From: Cryobacterium sp. Y11
GTDB taxonomy: Bacteria > Actinomycetota > Actinomycetes > Actinomycetales > Microbacteriaceae
DNA: 64,000 nt
Reading direction: 5' to 3'
NCBI RefSeq assembly: GCF_002929535.1
Contig: NZ_PJJO01000061.1
Span: 434,001-498,000 of the forward strand
Shown piece after piece: positions 25,842 through 32,948 of the stretch. The stretch's first letter is position 1. Every line of letters begins with the position of its first letter. The position numbers were made by a program, and so were the translations under genes. Below the pieces are notes generated by a model. It was not told the DNA's origin. It made no database searches and worked only from the letters and a program-made list of their open reading frames with translations.

Positions 25842-26632
25842 GCTGCGCCTCCGGCGGTGCTGTGGGCTTCTGCGTTCGTGGGTGCGGCCGCACTGTGGGC
25901 TTCTGTGTTCGTGGGTGCGGCCGCGCTGTGGGCGGCCGAGCGGGCGGCCGTGTGCTGCACGACGAGTCCGTCGCGAATGTAGATCTGGCGGTCACAGCGG
26001 GCGGCGAGTTCCTCGTCGTGGGTGACGATGACGAGCGTGATGCCCTGGCTGCGATTGAGTTCAAAGAGGATGTCTTCGACCACGGCTCCGGTGGCGGTGT
26101 CGAGGTTTCCGGTCGGTTCATCCGCAAAGATCACGCGCGGAGCGTTCACCAAGGCCCGACCGATCACGACGCGCTGCTTCTGCCCGCCCGAGAGGGTGGT
26201 CGCTTTGTTGCCGGCCTTGTCGGCGAGCTCGAGTTGCGTAAGAACCTCCATGCCGCGGCGTCGTCGTTCCTTGCCGCCCATGCCAGCGATCTTCAGCGGC
26301 AAAATGACGTTGTCGAGCACGCTCACATTGGGGGTGAGGAAGAACTGCTGAAAGACAAAGCCGAACTCCTTATTGCGCAGCTCATTGACGGCGCGCTTGG
26401 ACAGCGACTTCGCAGTCTGGCCAGCTACCTCGAGTGTGCCCTGGTCGGGCTCGTCGAGCAGCGCCAGCAGGTGCATCAGGGTCGACTTGCCCGAGCCGCT
26501 CTTGCCGACGATGGCCACGGTTTCACCGGCTGCGATCTGTACCGACACGCCCTTCAGCGCGTCGAAACGGCTCGTGCCAGACCCATAGGATTTCTCCAGG
26601 CCGTGCGCATCAATTACCCACTCAGAGCTCAT
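25838..26632 (-). CDS. ABC transporter ATP-binding protein, MacB/LolD type, with repeat-bearing tail
   Basis: 264 residues. Walker A GKSGSGKST (about 40-48), Q loop FGFVFQQFF, signature TTLSGGQKQRV (about 144-154), Walker B VIFADEPTGNLD (about 163-174) and the H loop VIVTHDEELA. The catalytic domain ends near residue 225. The last ~35 residues are an Ala/His/Thr-rich tail made of 11-residue repeats (HSAAAPTNTEA, HSAAAPTNAEA), an addition not expected in this family. It powers the permease encoded by the overlapping downstream gene. Confidence 0.93.
   Translation of the reverse strand: MSSEWVIDAHGLEKSYGSGTSRFDALKGVSVQIAAGETVAIVGKSGSGKSTLMHLLALLDEPDQGTLEVAGQTAKSLSKRAVNELRNKEFGFVFQQFFLTPNVSVLDNVILPLKIAGMGGKERRRRGMEVLTQLELADKAGNKATTLSGGQKQRVVIGRALVNAPRVIFADEPTGNLDTATGAVVEDILFELNRSQGITLVIVTHDEELAARCDRQIYIRDGLVVQHTAARSAAHSAAAPTNTEAHSAAAPTNAEAHSTAGGAA
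25860..25925. repeat. Tandem 33-bp repeat in the ATPase gene tail
   Basis: Two almost identical 33-bp units (25860-25892 and 25893-25925) start CTGTGGGCTTCTG and differ at two bases; a partial third unit (CTGTGGGC) follows at 25926. Each unit adds 11 residues to the C-terminus of the ABC ATPase, so copy number can change without a frameshift. Confidence 0.85.
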
Positions 26633-26755
26633 CGGACTACCTCAGTTCTGTGCCACCCACACGGGTGCGCATTGTGTCGTAACTGCACTCTAAAAGGCAG
26701 TTGCTGCACGTTACCTGAAGGGGCACCTCCGAGCGTTGCGCCAGCGTCGGCGTGC

Positions 26756-27409
26756 TTACATGTCGAGGCTCTCGCCCGGCTCGAGCGCGAAGAAATCCCC
26801 GCCGCCCTGCTCTGTCACACCCCGAATTCGTGCATTCGACAGTTCTTTTCCCGCGCGGGAAAGCAGCATCTCGTGGGTCGTGAAGCTGCGCCTGGGCTTC
26901 ACGGCGAGAACGAAGTCCATTGCTTCACTCATTTTCATCCAGGGTGCTGCTGCCGGTACGGCGAGCGTGCCTACATCGACACCTTCGGGAATCGTGAAGG
27001 CGTCACCGGCGTAGTAGAACTCGTCGTTGACCAACACTCCAACGTTGCCGATGACCGGGATCGACTCGTGAATGACCGCGTGCGTCGCGCCGTAGAAGCG
27101 CAGGGTGAACGGGGCGACCTCGATGATATCTCCGGCCATGACCGTGGTAACGGCAATACCGTTGAGAGCGGATGCTGCAATGGCGTCAACCACGCCGGCC
27201 GGAGCGAAAATGCAGAGGTCAGGATTCATCTCGATGATGCGCACGAGCTGTTCGGGAGTCCAATGATCGGCGTGTTCGTGAGTGATGACCACGGCCACGG
27301 CACCCGCCGTCCCGGTGAGCGCCGTGGTGAACGACCCGGGGTCGATGTAGAGCTTCTTGCCCGAGAGCTCAATGATCAGGGCCGCGTGCTCCAGCTTGGT
27401 CAGTTTCAT
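26756..27409 (-). CDS. Metallo-beta-lactamase fold metal-dependent hydrolase
   Basis: 217 residues from ATG 27409. The metal-binding motif is THEHADHW (about residues 43-50), preceded by the beta-sandwich start LTKLEHAALIIELSGKKLYIDPG. Further ligands are likely in GATHAVIHE (about 113) and YYAGDAF (about 137), and the last His in FTTHEML (about 180). The size and order match the small UlaG-like/YfiX-type MBL hydrolases. Substrate unknown. It is a single gene between the ABC exporter and tRNA-Glu. Earlier in-frame starts up to 27886 run through the tRNA and are rejected. Confidence 0.88.
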   Translation of the reverse strand: MKLTKLEHAALIIELSGKKLYIDPGSFTTALTGTAGAVAVVITHEHADHWTPEQLVRIIEMNPDLCIFAPAGVVDAIAASALNGIAVTTVMAGDIIEVAPFTLRFYGATHAVIHESIPVIGNVGVLVNDEFYYAGDAFTIPEGVDVGTLAVPAAAPWMKMSEAMDFVLAVKPRRSFTTHEMLLSRAGKELSNARIRGVTEQGGGDFFALEPGESLDM

Positions 27410-27527
27410 TCCCCGAGCTAACCGCGATTGGAGCCCTGGCGCAACAGCATCCGCTTTCTGGATGGTGTTTCTGCAAGCACGAGCGACGGCTGTACCAACC
27501 CGTCGCGACGCGCCGCGTGTGCTCAGT

Positions 27528-27557
27528 TTGGAAGTGCGCTCCTCCGTGTGGCATACT
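27528..27557 (+). promoter_or_regulatory. Promoter for tRNA-Glu (TTGGAA-N18-CATACT)
   Basis: The -35 TTGGAA (27528-27533) and the -10 CATACT (27552-27557) are 18 nt apart, placing the start about 10 nt before the tRNA. Confidence 0.6.
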
Positions 27558-27574
27558 CGGTAAGTTGCAAAAAC

Positions 27575-27647
27575 GGCCCCATCGTTTAGCGGCCTAGGAC
27601 ATCGCCCTCTCACGGCGGTAACGCGGGTTCGAATCCCGCTGGGGTCA
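27575..27647 (+). tRNA. tRNA-Glu (anticodon CTC)
   Basis: The acceptor stem is GGCCCCA/TGGGGTC. The anticodon stem TCGCC/GGCGG has loop CTCTCAC (anticodon CTC). The T arm GCGGG-TTCGAAT-CCCGC is complete and the discriminator is A. CCA is not encoded. An intrinsic terminator follows. Confidence 0.95.
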
Positions 27648-27652
27648 CACTT

Positions 27653-27695
27653 GCCCGGTTCCCTTCTTCCGAAGGGTGCCGGGCTTTCGTTTTTT
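27653..27695 (+). terminator. Intrinsic terminator of tRNA-Glu
   Basis: GCCCGG (27653-27658) and CCCTTC (27661-27666) pair with GAAGGG (27671-27676) and CCGGGC (27679-27684), with a TT/TG internal mismatch, followed by TTTCGTTTTTT. Confidence 0.9.
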
Positions 27696-27720
27696 AAAGC
27701 GAGCCGTGCTGTCGGGAATG

Positions 27721-27769
27721 ACATTGGCGCCTGCCGCTGACCGTGAAGGCCGGCGGCAGGCGCCAGTGT
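27721..27769. terminator. Hairpin downstream of the symporter gene
   Basis: TGGCGCCTGCCGC (27725-27737) pairs perfectly with GCGGCAGGCGCCA (27753-27765), extended by ACA/TGT. It sits 17 nt past the stop of the minus-strand symporter gene and can terminate it. Confidence 0.7.
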
Positions 27770-27785
27770 TATGACGGGTGCTGTG

Positions 27786-29291
27786 TTACACGGACACAGA
27801 CTCCGGCGCCTTGTAATCGGCGTGGCCCTGTTCTGCCGCTGCATCGAATTCGGCATCGATCTCGGCGTTGGGCTTGTAGGTAGCAAGCGACACCACGACG
27901 GCGACGATCAGGCTAGCCGCGAAGCCGGGCACGATTTCGTACAGCGTGTCGCCCAACGGGGAGTTGCCCCAGATGAAGACGACGACGGCGCCGGTCACCA
28001 TCGAGGCCAGCGTGCCCCAGGTCGAGAGCTTCTTCCAGTACAGGGAGAGCAGCACTACCGGGCCAAAGGCTGCACCGAAACCGGCCCAGGCGAAGCCGAC
28101 CAGGTCCAGGATGGTCGAGTCGCGGTTGAGCGCGATGAGTCCAGCGACAATCGCGACCAGCAGTACTCCGATGCGTCCGAGCATGACCAGCTGCTTGCTC
28201 GAGGCATCCTTCTTGCCGATGATCTTGTACAGATCCTCGACCAGGGCCGAGGAGGAGACGATCAGCTGCGAGGAGATGGTGCTCATGATGGCGGCCAGCA
28301 CGGCGGCGAGCACGAGGCCGGCAATGAACGGGTGGAACAGCGTCTGCGCGAGCATCAGGAACACCGTTTCGGGGTCAGCCAACGACAGATCCGGGTTCTG
28401 CTGGAAGTACGCAATGCCGATCAGGGCCACGGCGACGGCGCCGAGGGCGGTGAGGATCATCCAGCCAATGCCGATGCGGCGACCGGCCGTGGCGTCCTGC
28501 GGGCTGCGCAGAGCCATGAAACGCACGATGATGTGCGGCTGCCCGACGTAACCGAGGCCCCACGCCGCCGCCGAGATGATTCCCAGCGCTGTTCCGCCAG
28601 CGGTGATGGAGAGCAGGTTCGGGTCCACCTCGCGAATGGAGTCGAGCGTTGCTGTGATGCCGCCGGTCGCGTTGAGCGCGACGATCGGCACAGCGATGAG
28701 CGCGACGAGCATGAGAATGCCCTGGGCGACGTCGGTGAGAGTGGCGCCGAGAAAGCCGCCGAACAGCGTGTACAGCAGGGTGACGCCGGCGACGATGAGC
28801 ATGCCGGTTAAGAAGGTGGAGCCGAAGGAGCTCTCGAAGAACACACCGCCGGCGACCATGCCGGAAGCGACATAGAACGTGAAGAACACCAGAATAATGA
28901 CACCGGAGACAACACGCAGCAGGCGCGAGGAGTCCTTGAGTCGGTTCTCGAAGAAGCTCGGGATGGTGATCGAGTTATTGGATACCTTGGTGTACGAGCG
29001 CAGCCGCGGGGCCACGAACTTCCAGTTCAGCCAGGCGCCGATGGTGAGGCCGATAGCCATCCAGGCCTCAACCAGACCACCAATATAGATGGCGCCCGGC
29101 AAGCCAAGCAGAAGCCAGCCGGACATGTCGGAGGCGCCGGCACTGAGTGCTGCTGTGCCCGGTTTCAGCCGTCGTCCGGCCAGCATATAGTCGTCAAGAT
29201 CTTTGGTTTGCCGATATGCAAACCACCCGATGGCCACCATGCCAGCGAGGTATAAAACGATCGCAATTAATTGAAAAGTCTGATCCGTCAT
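27786..29291 (-). CDS. putP: Sodium:solute (proline-type) symporter
   Basis: 501 residues from ATG 29291 (AAAGGAA about 8 nt upstream); an upstream in-frame ATG at 29357 is less likely. Thirteen or so hydrophobic segments in the order of the SSS family. Diagnostic PutP-like segments: GRRLKPGTAALSAGASDMSGWLLLGLPG across the first core helix (in two overlapping motifs), AAAWGLGYVGQPHIIVRFMA, AAVLAAIMSTISSQLIVSSS and FAWAGFGAAFGPVVLLSLYW. These include the Na+-site Ser/Thr residues. The tail is acidic. It imports proline with Na+ for nutrition or osmoprotection; the substrate is inferred from similarity. Confidence 0.9.
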   Translation of the reverse strand: MTDQTFQLIAIVLYLAGMVAIGWFAYRQTKDLDDYMLAGRRLKPGTAALSAGASDMSGWLLLGLPGAIYIGGLVEAWMAIGLTIGAWLNWKFVAPRLRSYTKVSNNSITIPSFFENRLKDSSRLLRVVSGVIILVFFTFYVASGMVAGGVFFESSFGSTFLTGMLIVAGVTLLYTLFGGFLGATLTDVAQGILMLVALIAVPIVALNATGGITATLDSIREVDPNLLSITAGGTALGIISAAAWGLGYVGQPHIIVRFMALRSPQDATAGRRIGIGWMILTALGAVAVALIGIAYFQQNPDLSLADPETVFLMLAQTLFHPFIAGLVLAAVLAAIMSTISSQLIVSSSALVEDLYKIIGKKDASSKQLVMLGRIGVLLVAIVAGLIALNRDSTILDLVGFAWAGFGAAFGPVVLLSLYWKKLSTWGTLASMVTGAVVVFIWGNSPLGDTLYEIVPGFAASLIVAVVVSLATYKPNAEIDAEFDAAAEQGHADYKAPESVSV

Positions 29292-29459
29292 TTGGGATTC
29301 CTTTGTTGGGATGCCCGGCTTACAGGACGTTTTTACCCGAGAAATGGGCAAGGTCAAAGTTCCATTGTTGCAGAAATACGGGCCCGCTGCGCTGGCGAGT
29401 GCCCATTTTTCCCCGAAAATGGCCTCTCCAGTGCGCCGGGTGGCACCGATGCGAGGGGC

Positions 29460-30638
29460 TTATTCGACGAGGCAGAGACGCCAGAGCGAGGTGACTTCAG
29501 CGGCCCGCACGGCGTGTAGCGGATCGCTCAAATCGGCAGCGCGCGTGTGCACTGCTGGCGCGTTCAGCGACCCGATCACGCGCAGTCCGGCCGCAGCAAT
29601 GATGGCCATCAGATCGTCGCGGGAGCGCAGTCCGACCAGCTCGGCAAAGTCGGAGAGCACCAGCCACACCTCGCCACCAGGCTCGAGGTGTGCCCTCACG
29701 CCGGCCAGAAAACCCTTGAGCATGCGCGAGCCTGGATCATAGACGGCAGCGTCGAGCAACGAGTGTGCTGTGGCCGGAATCCACGGCGGGTTGCAGACGA
29801 TCAGATCGGCACGTCCCTCGGGAAAAAGATCGGCCAGTCGAACCTCGACCCGGTCACCCAGGTTCAACCGTGACATTGTTTCCTCAGCGGATGCGATGGC
29901 TCGCGGTTCGATATCCGTTGCGATCACCCGGGGCACTCCGCGGGTTGCGAGCACCGCGGCAAGTACGCCGGTGCCGGTACCGATGTCGAAGGCGACCTTC
30001 GGCGCGGCGAGCGGGGCCGTCGCCACGAGGTCGACGTATTCGCTGCGCACCGGAAAAAACGTGCCGTAGTGCGGGTAAATAAAGGCGTTCAGCGCCGCCA
30101 CCGGAATGCCCTTAGTGCGCCACTGATGGGCGCCGATACTGCCCAGTACCTCGTGCAGTGATACCACGGAGCCCTCAGTGATGAGTCCGTAGGCCTCGAT
30201 CGTCGCCGCACGCAGATCGGGCGCCCGACGCAGCGCGATGACGTTGCCGGGACCGAGCGGAACGAGCAGCAGCCCGAGAATTCGGGCTCGGTGTGAACGG
30301 TTCTGGCGATAGCGGTAAAACAGCTCACCGGTCGTGCGCTCGGTGCTATCGGTGCGGGGGCGCGTGCGGTGCTCGAGGGCCGTCAGAATCTGGCGGGCGT
30401 TCTGGAAGTCTCCGGTCCAGAGCATCGCGACGCCCTGTGAGGCCATGCGGTAGGCGGCATCTGCTGTGATCGTATCGTCGACCGGCACAACGCGCTTCGG
30501 TGCCGGTGCGCTGTTGGCCGATCGCCAGGGCGCATGGGCCGGCTGACCGTTCTGAGACCAGTCGATGTTGCCACTCGAAATGTCGGCGGCCGTCATCGTG
30601 AGCGGTCCATAGTCATAGCGTCCAACTATAGGCTCCAC
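29460..30638 (-). CDS. SAM-dependent methyltransferase, HemK/PrmC-like N-methyltransferase fold
   Basis: 392 residues from GTG 30638; ATG 30596 would remove 14 residues and neither has a clear ribosome binding site. The C-terminal half is a Rossmann methyltransferase: motif I FDIGTGTGVLAAVLA (about 217-231), an acidic second strand (VIATDIEPRA), and motif IV LIVCNPPWIPA (NPPW), which marks methylation of an amide or exocyclic nitrogen. The N-terminal ~200 residues are a separate domain (TADAAYRMASQGVAMLWTGD). The layout resembles an actinobacterial methyltransferase family without known substrate. Confidence 0.82.
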   Translation of the reverse strand: MEPIVGRYDYGPLTMTAADISSGNIDWSQNGQPAHAPWRSANSAPAPKRVVPVDDTITADAAYRMASQGVAMLWTGDFQNARQILTALEHRTRPRTDSTERTTGELFYRYRQNRSHRARILGLLLVPLGPGNVIALRRAPDLRAATIEAYGLITEGSVVSLHEVLGSIGAHQWRTKGIPVAALNAFIYPHYGTFFPVRSEYVDLVATAPLAAPKVAFDIGTGTGVLAAVLATRGVPRVIATDIEPRAIASAEETMSRLNLGDRVEVRLADLFPEGRADLIVCNPPWIPATAHSLLDAAVYDPGSRMLKGFLAGVRAHLEPGGEVWLVLSDFAELVGLRSRDDLMAIIAAAGLRVIGSLNAPAVHTRAADLSDPLHAVRAAEVTSLWRLCLVE

Positions 30639-30753
30639 GGCGCACGCGTGGGTGCGGCACTGGCGGTGCGGCTACTGGCTGATCTGGGGCGTAGATGGGC
30701 TTGAGTTGTGTGGCGTTCGGGCGCCCATGCGCGAGAGAGCATGACAAGCACTG

Positions 30754-30759
30754 TAGAAT
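30754..30759 (+). promoter_or_regulatory. -10 box TAGAAT upstream of the Mn riboswitch
   Basis: TAGAAT lies about 7-10 nt before the first riboswitch stem, as expected for the promoter of the riboswitch-TerC transcript. No clear -35 was found. Confidence 0.5.
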
Positions 30760-30765
30760 TTTGCT

Positions 30766-30903
30766 AGCGAAGGGGAGTATCCCTCTGGGCCCCATCGGGT
30801 TCTATGTCGCGATCGTCAATACGGGCCGCAGTGACGGGGCCCCGGTCGCGGTGGCACCGGTTGGTTCCGTTTTGGTCCTACTGCTGCGGGAGAGACTTTC
30901 GGG
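30766..30903 (+). ncRNA. yybP-ykoY-type (Mn2+) riboswitch
   Basis: The 5' conserved block GCGAAGGGGAGTA (about 30767-30779) and the 3' block GCGGGAGAGACTTTCG (about 30886-30901) match the two ends of the yybP-ykoY class, whose terminal stem pairs the CGAA and TTCG segments. Between them, a multi-arm GC-rich region includes GGGCCCC (30788-30794) and GGGGCCCC (30837-30844), which can pair. It lies directly upstream of a TerC-family gene, a usual target of this class. Mn2+ binding would switch on downstream expression. There are 37 nt from the 3' block to the ATG. Identification is by recalled consensus, not by a covariance search. Confidence 0.85.
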
Positions 30904-30940
30904 TTTTGTAACACCGACTCCTTCACCCTTGAAAGGCCCC

Positions 30941-31966
30941 ATGGAACTCGCTCTCCCGCTCTGGTTCGAAGCTGGATCACTTGTCGTTCTGACCCTTATT
31001 CTGGTCGCTGACCTGCTCATCGTCTATAAACGTCCGCACGTTCCGAGCATGCGCGAGGCTGGCCTGTGGGTGGCGTTTTATGTCGGGCTTGCCCTCGTCT
31101 TCGCGCTGCTCATGCTAGTGCTCGGTGATGCCGAGCACGCCGGGCAGTTCCTGGCTGGCTGGCTGACCGAGTACAGCCTGTCGATCGACAACTTATTTGT
31201 CTTCGTCATCATCATGGCCCGGTTCTCGGTGCCGAGAAAATACCAGCAGGAAGTGCTGATGGTAGGCATTATTATCGCCCTCCTACTCCGTGGAATCTTC
31301 ATTCTGCTTGGCGCCCAGCTGATCGAAAGCTATAGCTGGATTTTCTATATCTTTGGCGCGTTCTTGTTCTACACCGCGGTCAAGCAGGCGTTCTCGTCGG
31401 AGGAGGAGACCGAAGATAAAGAAAACGGTGTCATTCGTTTGCTGCGCCGCCGCATTCGCATCTCGTCGGAATTCGACGGTTCCAAGGTGCGCACCGTGAT
31501 TGACGGCAAGAAGGTCTTCACCCCGATGCTGATCGTGTTCATCGCGATCGGCACCACCGACCTGATTTTTGCCCTCGACTCCATTCCGGCAATTTTCGGA
31601 ATTACGACGAGTCCGTTCATCGTGTTCACGGCCAATATTTTCGCGCTGATGGGCCTACGCCAGCTCTACTTCCTGCTCGGTGGGCTGCTCGAACGTCTGG
31701 AGTACCTCAAGTACGGCATCGCGGTCATTCTCGCCTTCATCGGTGTCAAGCTCGTGCTGCACGCCTTGCATACCAATGAGGTGTTCTTCATCAACGGTGG
31801 GCACGGCGTTGAATGGGCCCCGGAAATCGACACCTGGACCTCGCTCGGCGTCATCATCGGTAGCATGGCTGTGGCTACCATCGCAAGCCTGATCAAGGCA
31901 CGCCATGACGCCACGAAGCGTGGGCACACGCTCGCCGAAGAGATTTCGGTAAACGCCAAGGAATGA
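30941..31966 (+). CDS. TerC family integral membrane protein (putative metal exporter)
   Basis: 341 residues from ATG 30941. Longer in-frame versions starting at 30695 would translate the riboswitch and are rejected. About nine helices, with the TerC signature regions EYSLSIDNLFVFVIIMARF (acidic, SxDN) and GTTDLIFALDSIPAIFGIT (DLxFALDSIPA), whose Asp residues are thought to coordinate metal. A basic cytoplasmic loop lies at about 165-195. The combination of TerC and the Mn2+ riboswitch implies Mn2+ efflux or metal loading of secreted proteins. The C-terminus is polar (KRGHTLAEEIS). Confidence 0.92.
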   Translation: MELALPLWFEAGSLVVLTLILVADLLIVYKRPHVPSMREAGLWVAFYVGLALVFALLMLVLGDAEHAGQFLAGWLTEYSLSIDNLFVFVIIMARFSVPRKYQQEVLMVGIIIALLLRGIFILLGAQLIESYSWIFYIFGAFLFYTAVKQAFSSEEETEDKENGVIRLLRRRIRISSEFDGSKVRTVIDGKKVFTPMLIVFIAIGTTDLIFALDSIPAIFGITTSPFIVFTANIFALMGLRQLYFLLGGLLERLEYLKYGIAVILAFIGVKLVLHALHTNEVFFINGGHGVEWAPEIDTWTSLGVIIGSMAVATIASLIKARHDATKRGHTLAEEISVNAKE

Positions 31967-32003
31967 TTGATCGAAGCCGGGCGTCGGCGAATGGGGGATT
32001 TTT

Positions 32004-32795
32004 ATGACTCTGAATCAGCAGAGCACGATTGAACTTTTCACCGCCACCGCACGACTTCGCTACAGCGCACGCACCGACGTCGGTAGCGTGCGCAAGATTA
32101 ACGAAGACAGCATTCTTGCTCAGTCACCGGTCTTTCTCGTGGCTGACGGTATGGGCGGGCACGCGCAGGGTGACGTCGCCAGCCAGACCGTGTTGCGCGT
32201 GTTCGACGAGCATATCGCCAGGGATCTGCCGTCGACGCCGGAACGTATCCTCGATGCCATCCACTCCTCCAACGATGCCGTGCGTGATCTGAGCGCGGTC
32301 GAAGATTCCGGTACGGCGGTATCGGGAACGACTCTGGCCGGCATCGCCCTGGTCGATGCCGGAGACGAAGTCGGCTATCACTGGATGGCCTTCAACGTCG
32401 GTGACTCCCGCGTATATACCTACACCAACGGCGTTCTTCAACAGTTGTCTGTCGACCACTCCGCCGTGCAAGAAATGGTGGATGCCGGCCTGATCTCGAC
32501 CGCGGAGGCCGAGAAGCATCCGGAACGGAACGTCATCACGCGAGCGATCGGAGGCGACGAATTTGTCGACGCCGACGTCTGGCTGCTGCCGGCCACCGGC
32601 GAAAGCTCCTTCCTGATCTGTTCTGACGGTTTAACGAAGGAACTTGATAACGCGGATATTGCGCGGGTGCTGGCCCTGGATCTCCGCTTGGATGCTGCCG
32701 GGCGCACGCGCGCTGACATTCTCGTCGACGAGGCCATCGCGCGCGGAGGTCGGGACAATGTGAGTGTTGTCTACGTGGAGTCGACCGTCGTCTGA
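32004..32795 (+). CDS. PP2C-type serine/threonine protein phosphatase
   Basis: 263 residues, a catalytic domain only; no membrane helix or extracellular domain as in PstP. Metal-binding motifs: SVRKINEDS (about 27-35), FLVADGMGGHAQGDVAS (about 43-59), GTTLAGIAL, FNVGDSRVY (about 133-141), ERNVITRAIGG, SFLICSDGLT (about 203-212) and GGRDNVSVV (about 248-256). All Asp ligands (DG, DG, DN) are present, so it should be active with Mn2+ or Mg2+. It lies 37 nt after the TerC gene with no terminator between; a link to manganese supply is possible but unproven. Confidence 0.93.
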   Translation: MTLNQQSTIELFTATARLRYSARTDVGSVRKINEDSILAQSPVFLVADGMGGHAQGDVASQTVLRVFDEHIARDLPSTPERILDAIHSSNDAVRDLSAVEDSGTAVSGTTLAGIALVDAGDEVGYHWMAFNVGDSRVYTYTNGVLQQLSVDHSAVQEMVDAGLISTAEAEKHPERNVITRAIGGDEFVDADVWLLPATGESSFLICSDGLTKELDNADIARVLALDLRLDAAGRTRADILVDEAIARGGRDNVSVVYVESTVV

Positions 32796-32828
32796 GGCGC
32801 TCGTGCCGCACGGTGTTGGGCGAGGTGT

Positions 32829-32834
32829 TACCCT
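32829..32834 (+). promoter_or_regulatory. -10 box TACCCT before the leucine leader peptide
   Basis: TACCCT ends 6 nt before ATG 32841, the spacing seen at other leaderless starts in this window, so the leader peptide would be translated from the 5' end of the transcript. Confidence 0.45.
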
Positions 32835-32840
32835 GATGCC

Positions 32841-32888
32841 ATGGTGCTGAACCGACTTCTTCTGTGCCGCGACGAGTCCCTGTACTGA
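32841..32888 (+). CDS. Leucine-rich leader peptide of leuCD (15 residues)
   Basis: ATG-initiated frame encoding MVLNRLLLCRDESLY and a TGA stop. Five of 15 residues are Leu, three of them consecutive (codons CTT CTT CTG, 32856-32864). The three-Leu run ends 1 nt before the left arm of an 11-bp hairpin. This is the layout of a classical amino-acid attenuator leader, directly upstream of two leucine biosynthesis genes. When Leu-tRNA is scarce a ribosome paused on the Leu codons would mask the left arm and stop the hairpin forming. The peptide itself should have no other function. Confidence 0.72.
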   Translation: MVLNRLLLCRDESLY

Positions 32889-32906
32889 GGCCTCCCTCGT
32901 CGCGGC
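32866..32906 (+). promoter_or_regulatory. Attenuator hairpin in the leuC leader
   Basis: GCCGCGACGAG (32866-32876) and CTCGTCGCGGC (32896-32906) form a perfect 11-bp stem around a 19-nt loop that contains the leader peptide stop codon. No T-tract follows, so the stem may act through Rho, by pausing, or by blocking translation of leuC, whose ribosome binding site is at 32934-32937. Confidence 0.68.
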
Positions 32907-32948
32907 GTTCGGCGTGGCTGCCATCGATTCGTGAGGAAGACGCTCAAA

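Noticed and set aside
26756-27886. Longer form of the metallo-hydrolase starting at 27886
   Set aside because: It would read through tRNA-Glu and its terminator. The MBL fold starts at ATG 27409.
30695-30940. N-terminal extension of the TerC protein
   Set aside because: The in-frame upstream sequence is the riboswitch; the true family N-terminus begins at ATG 30941.
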